A DNA stretch of 32,833 nucleotides. Source: Gemmatimonadota bacterium (GTDB lineage: Bacteria; Gemmatimonadota; Gemmatimonadetes; Gemmatimonadales; Gemmatimonadaceae). A model generated the notes under the pieces. That model saw only the letters and a program-made list of their open reading frames with translations, ran no database searches and was not told the origin of the DNA. Both the position numbers and the translations under genes were made by a program. Location of the stretch: contig JAHFCT010000020.1 of NCBI GenBank assembly GCA_023249375.1, positions 21,906 to 54,738 of the forward strand, in the 5' to 3' direction. Below, piece after piece: positions 32,657-32,833 of this stretch (position 1 is its first letter; every line of letters starts with the position of its first letter).

Positions 32657-32833
32657 CGTCGCTCAGCGAGTGAGGCAGGGGGCAATACTACGGCAGTTGT
32701 GCGCAGGGCGAAAGTTCCCCGCGTGTTCCCGGCCGCGGTAACGGAACTCGACCATGGTGCGTAGGTTCCCCAGATTCACGGTTCCGTCGGCCCACACGGT
32801 CGGCGGCGTGGTGACCCCCCTGACCGGAGCGTG
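32657..32833. other. Right-edge region, unresolved; possible gene start or end
   Basis: The window ends 177 bases upstream of the hybrid kinase. On the plus strand ATG 32754 opens a frame that stays open to the edge (MVRRFPRFTVPSAHTVGGVV). On the minus strand a frame stays open from the edge to a TGA just six bases before the kinase start codon. Both have high third-position GC, and I recognise neither. A 7-bp inverted repeat ACGGAAC (32741-32747) / GTTCCGT (32781-32787) also lies here. Confidence 0.25.

Overview
The window is GC-rich DNA with strong third-position GC bias, packed with short gaps, and almost every gene is recognisable. A SusC/SusD-type outer-membrane pair, a FecR-like protein, many secreted or lipoprotein enzymes with Gram-negative signal sequences, a lipoprotein PBP4-type peptidase and a large hybrid kinase together suggest a Gram-negative soil-type bacterium outside Proteobacteria. 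Gemmatimonadota is my best guess. It is an inference from gene content, not from a marker gene. No rRNA, tRNA, CRISPR array, phage or insertion sequence was seen.

Layout. 1-4321: the tail of an amidohydrolase, a dimethylarginine dimethylaminohydrolase (minus strand), a class III aminotransferase with a clear terminator, and an APC-type amino-acid transporter. These would fit arginine, methylarginine or polyamine nitrogen salvage. 4329-8675: a secreted sulfatase, a secreted histidine phosphatase, a beta-carbonic anhydrase and a membrane fatty-acid desaturase. Two copies of an ATCCGTG-based inverted repeat lie between the convergent gene pairs here. 8844-14553: a membrane FecR-like protein whose N-terminus resembles sigma-factor region 2, then a plus-strand run of a small secreted protein, a creatininase-family hydrolase, a lipoprotein, a secreted two-domain protein and a PLP decarboxylase. 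14584-15779: a MarR regulator and a YceI-like protein that share a near-identical operator. 15868-19004: a secreted amidohydrolase and a PBP4-type lipoprotein, convergent, with an inverted repeat spanning both stop codons. 19151-23665: the SusC/SusD operon with an upstream dyad and a strong terminator. 23628-24606: a second MarR gene divergent from a VOC-family gene, with a dyad between them. 24625-27302: a multicopper oxidase with an unusual motif order and a DinB-like protein. 27357-32656: a three-gene minus-strand signalling operon made of a GAF-GAF-PAS hybrid histidine kinase with two receiver domains, a stand-alone receiver, and a protein joining a histidine-kinase dimerisation segment, a receiver and a Ser/Thr kinase.

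The most unusual items are the multicopper oxidase with C-terminal-type copper motifs ahead of the N-terminal-type ones, the sigma-like/FecR fusion, the phosphorelay operon ending in a Ser/Thr kinase, the paired ATCCGTG repeat elements, and two MarR genes whose start codons sit inside or just beyond their presumed operators.
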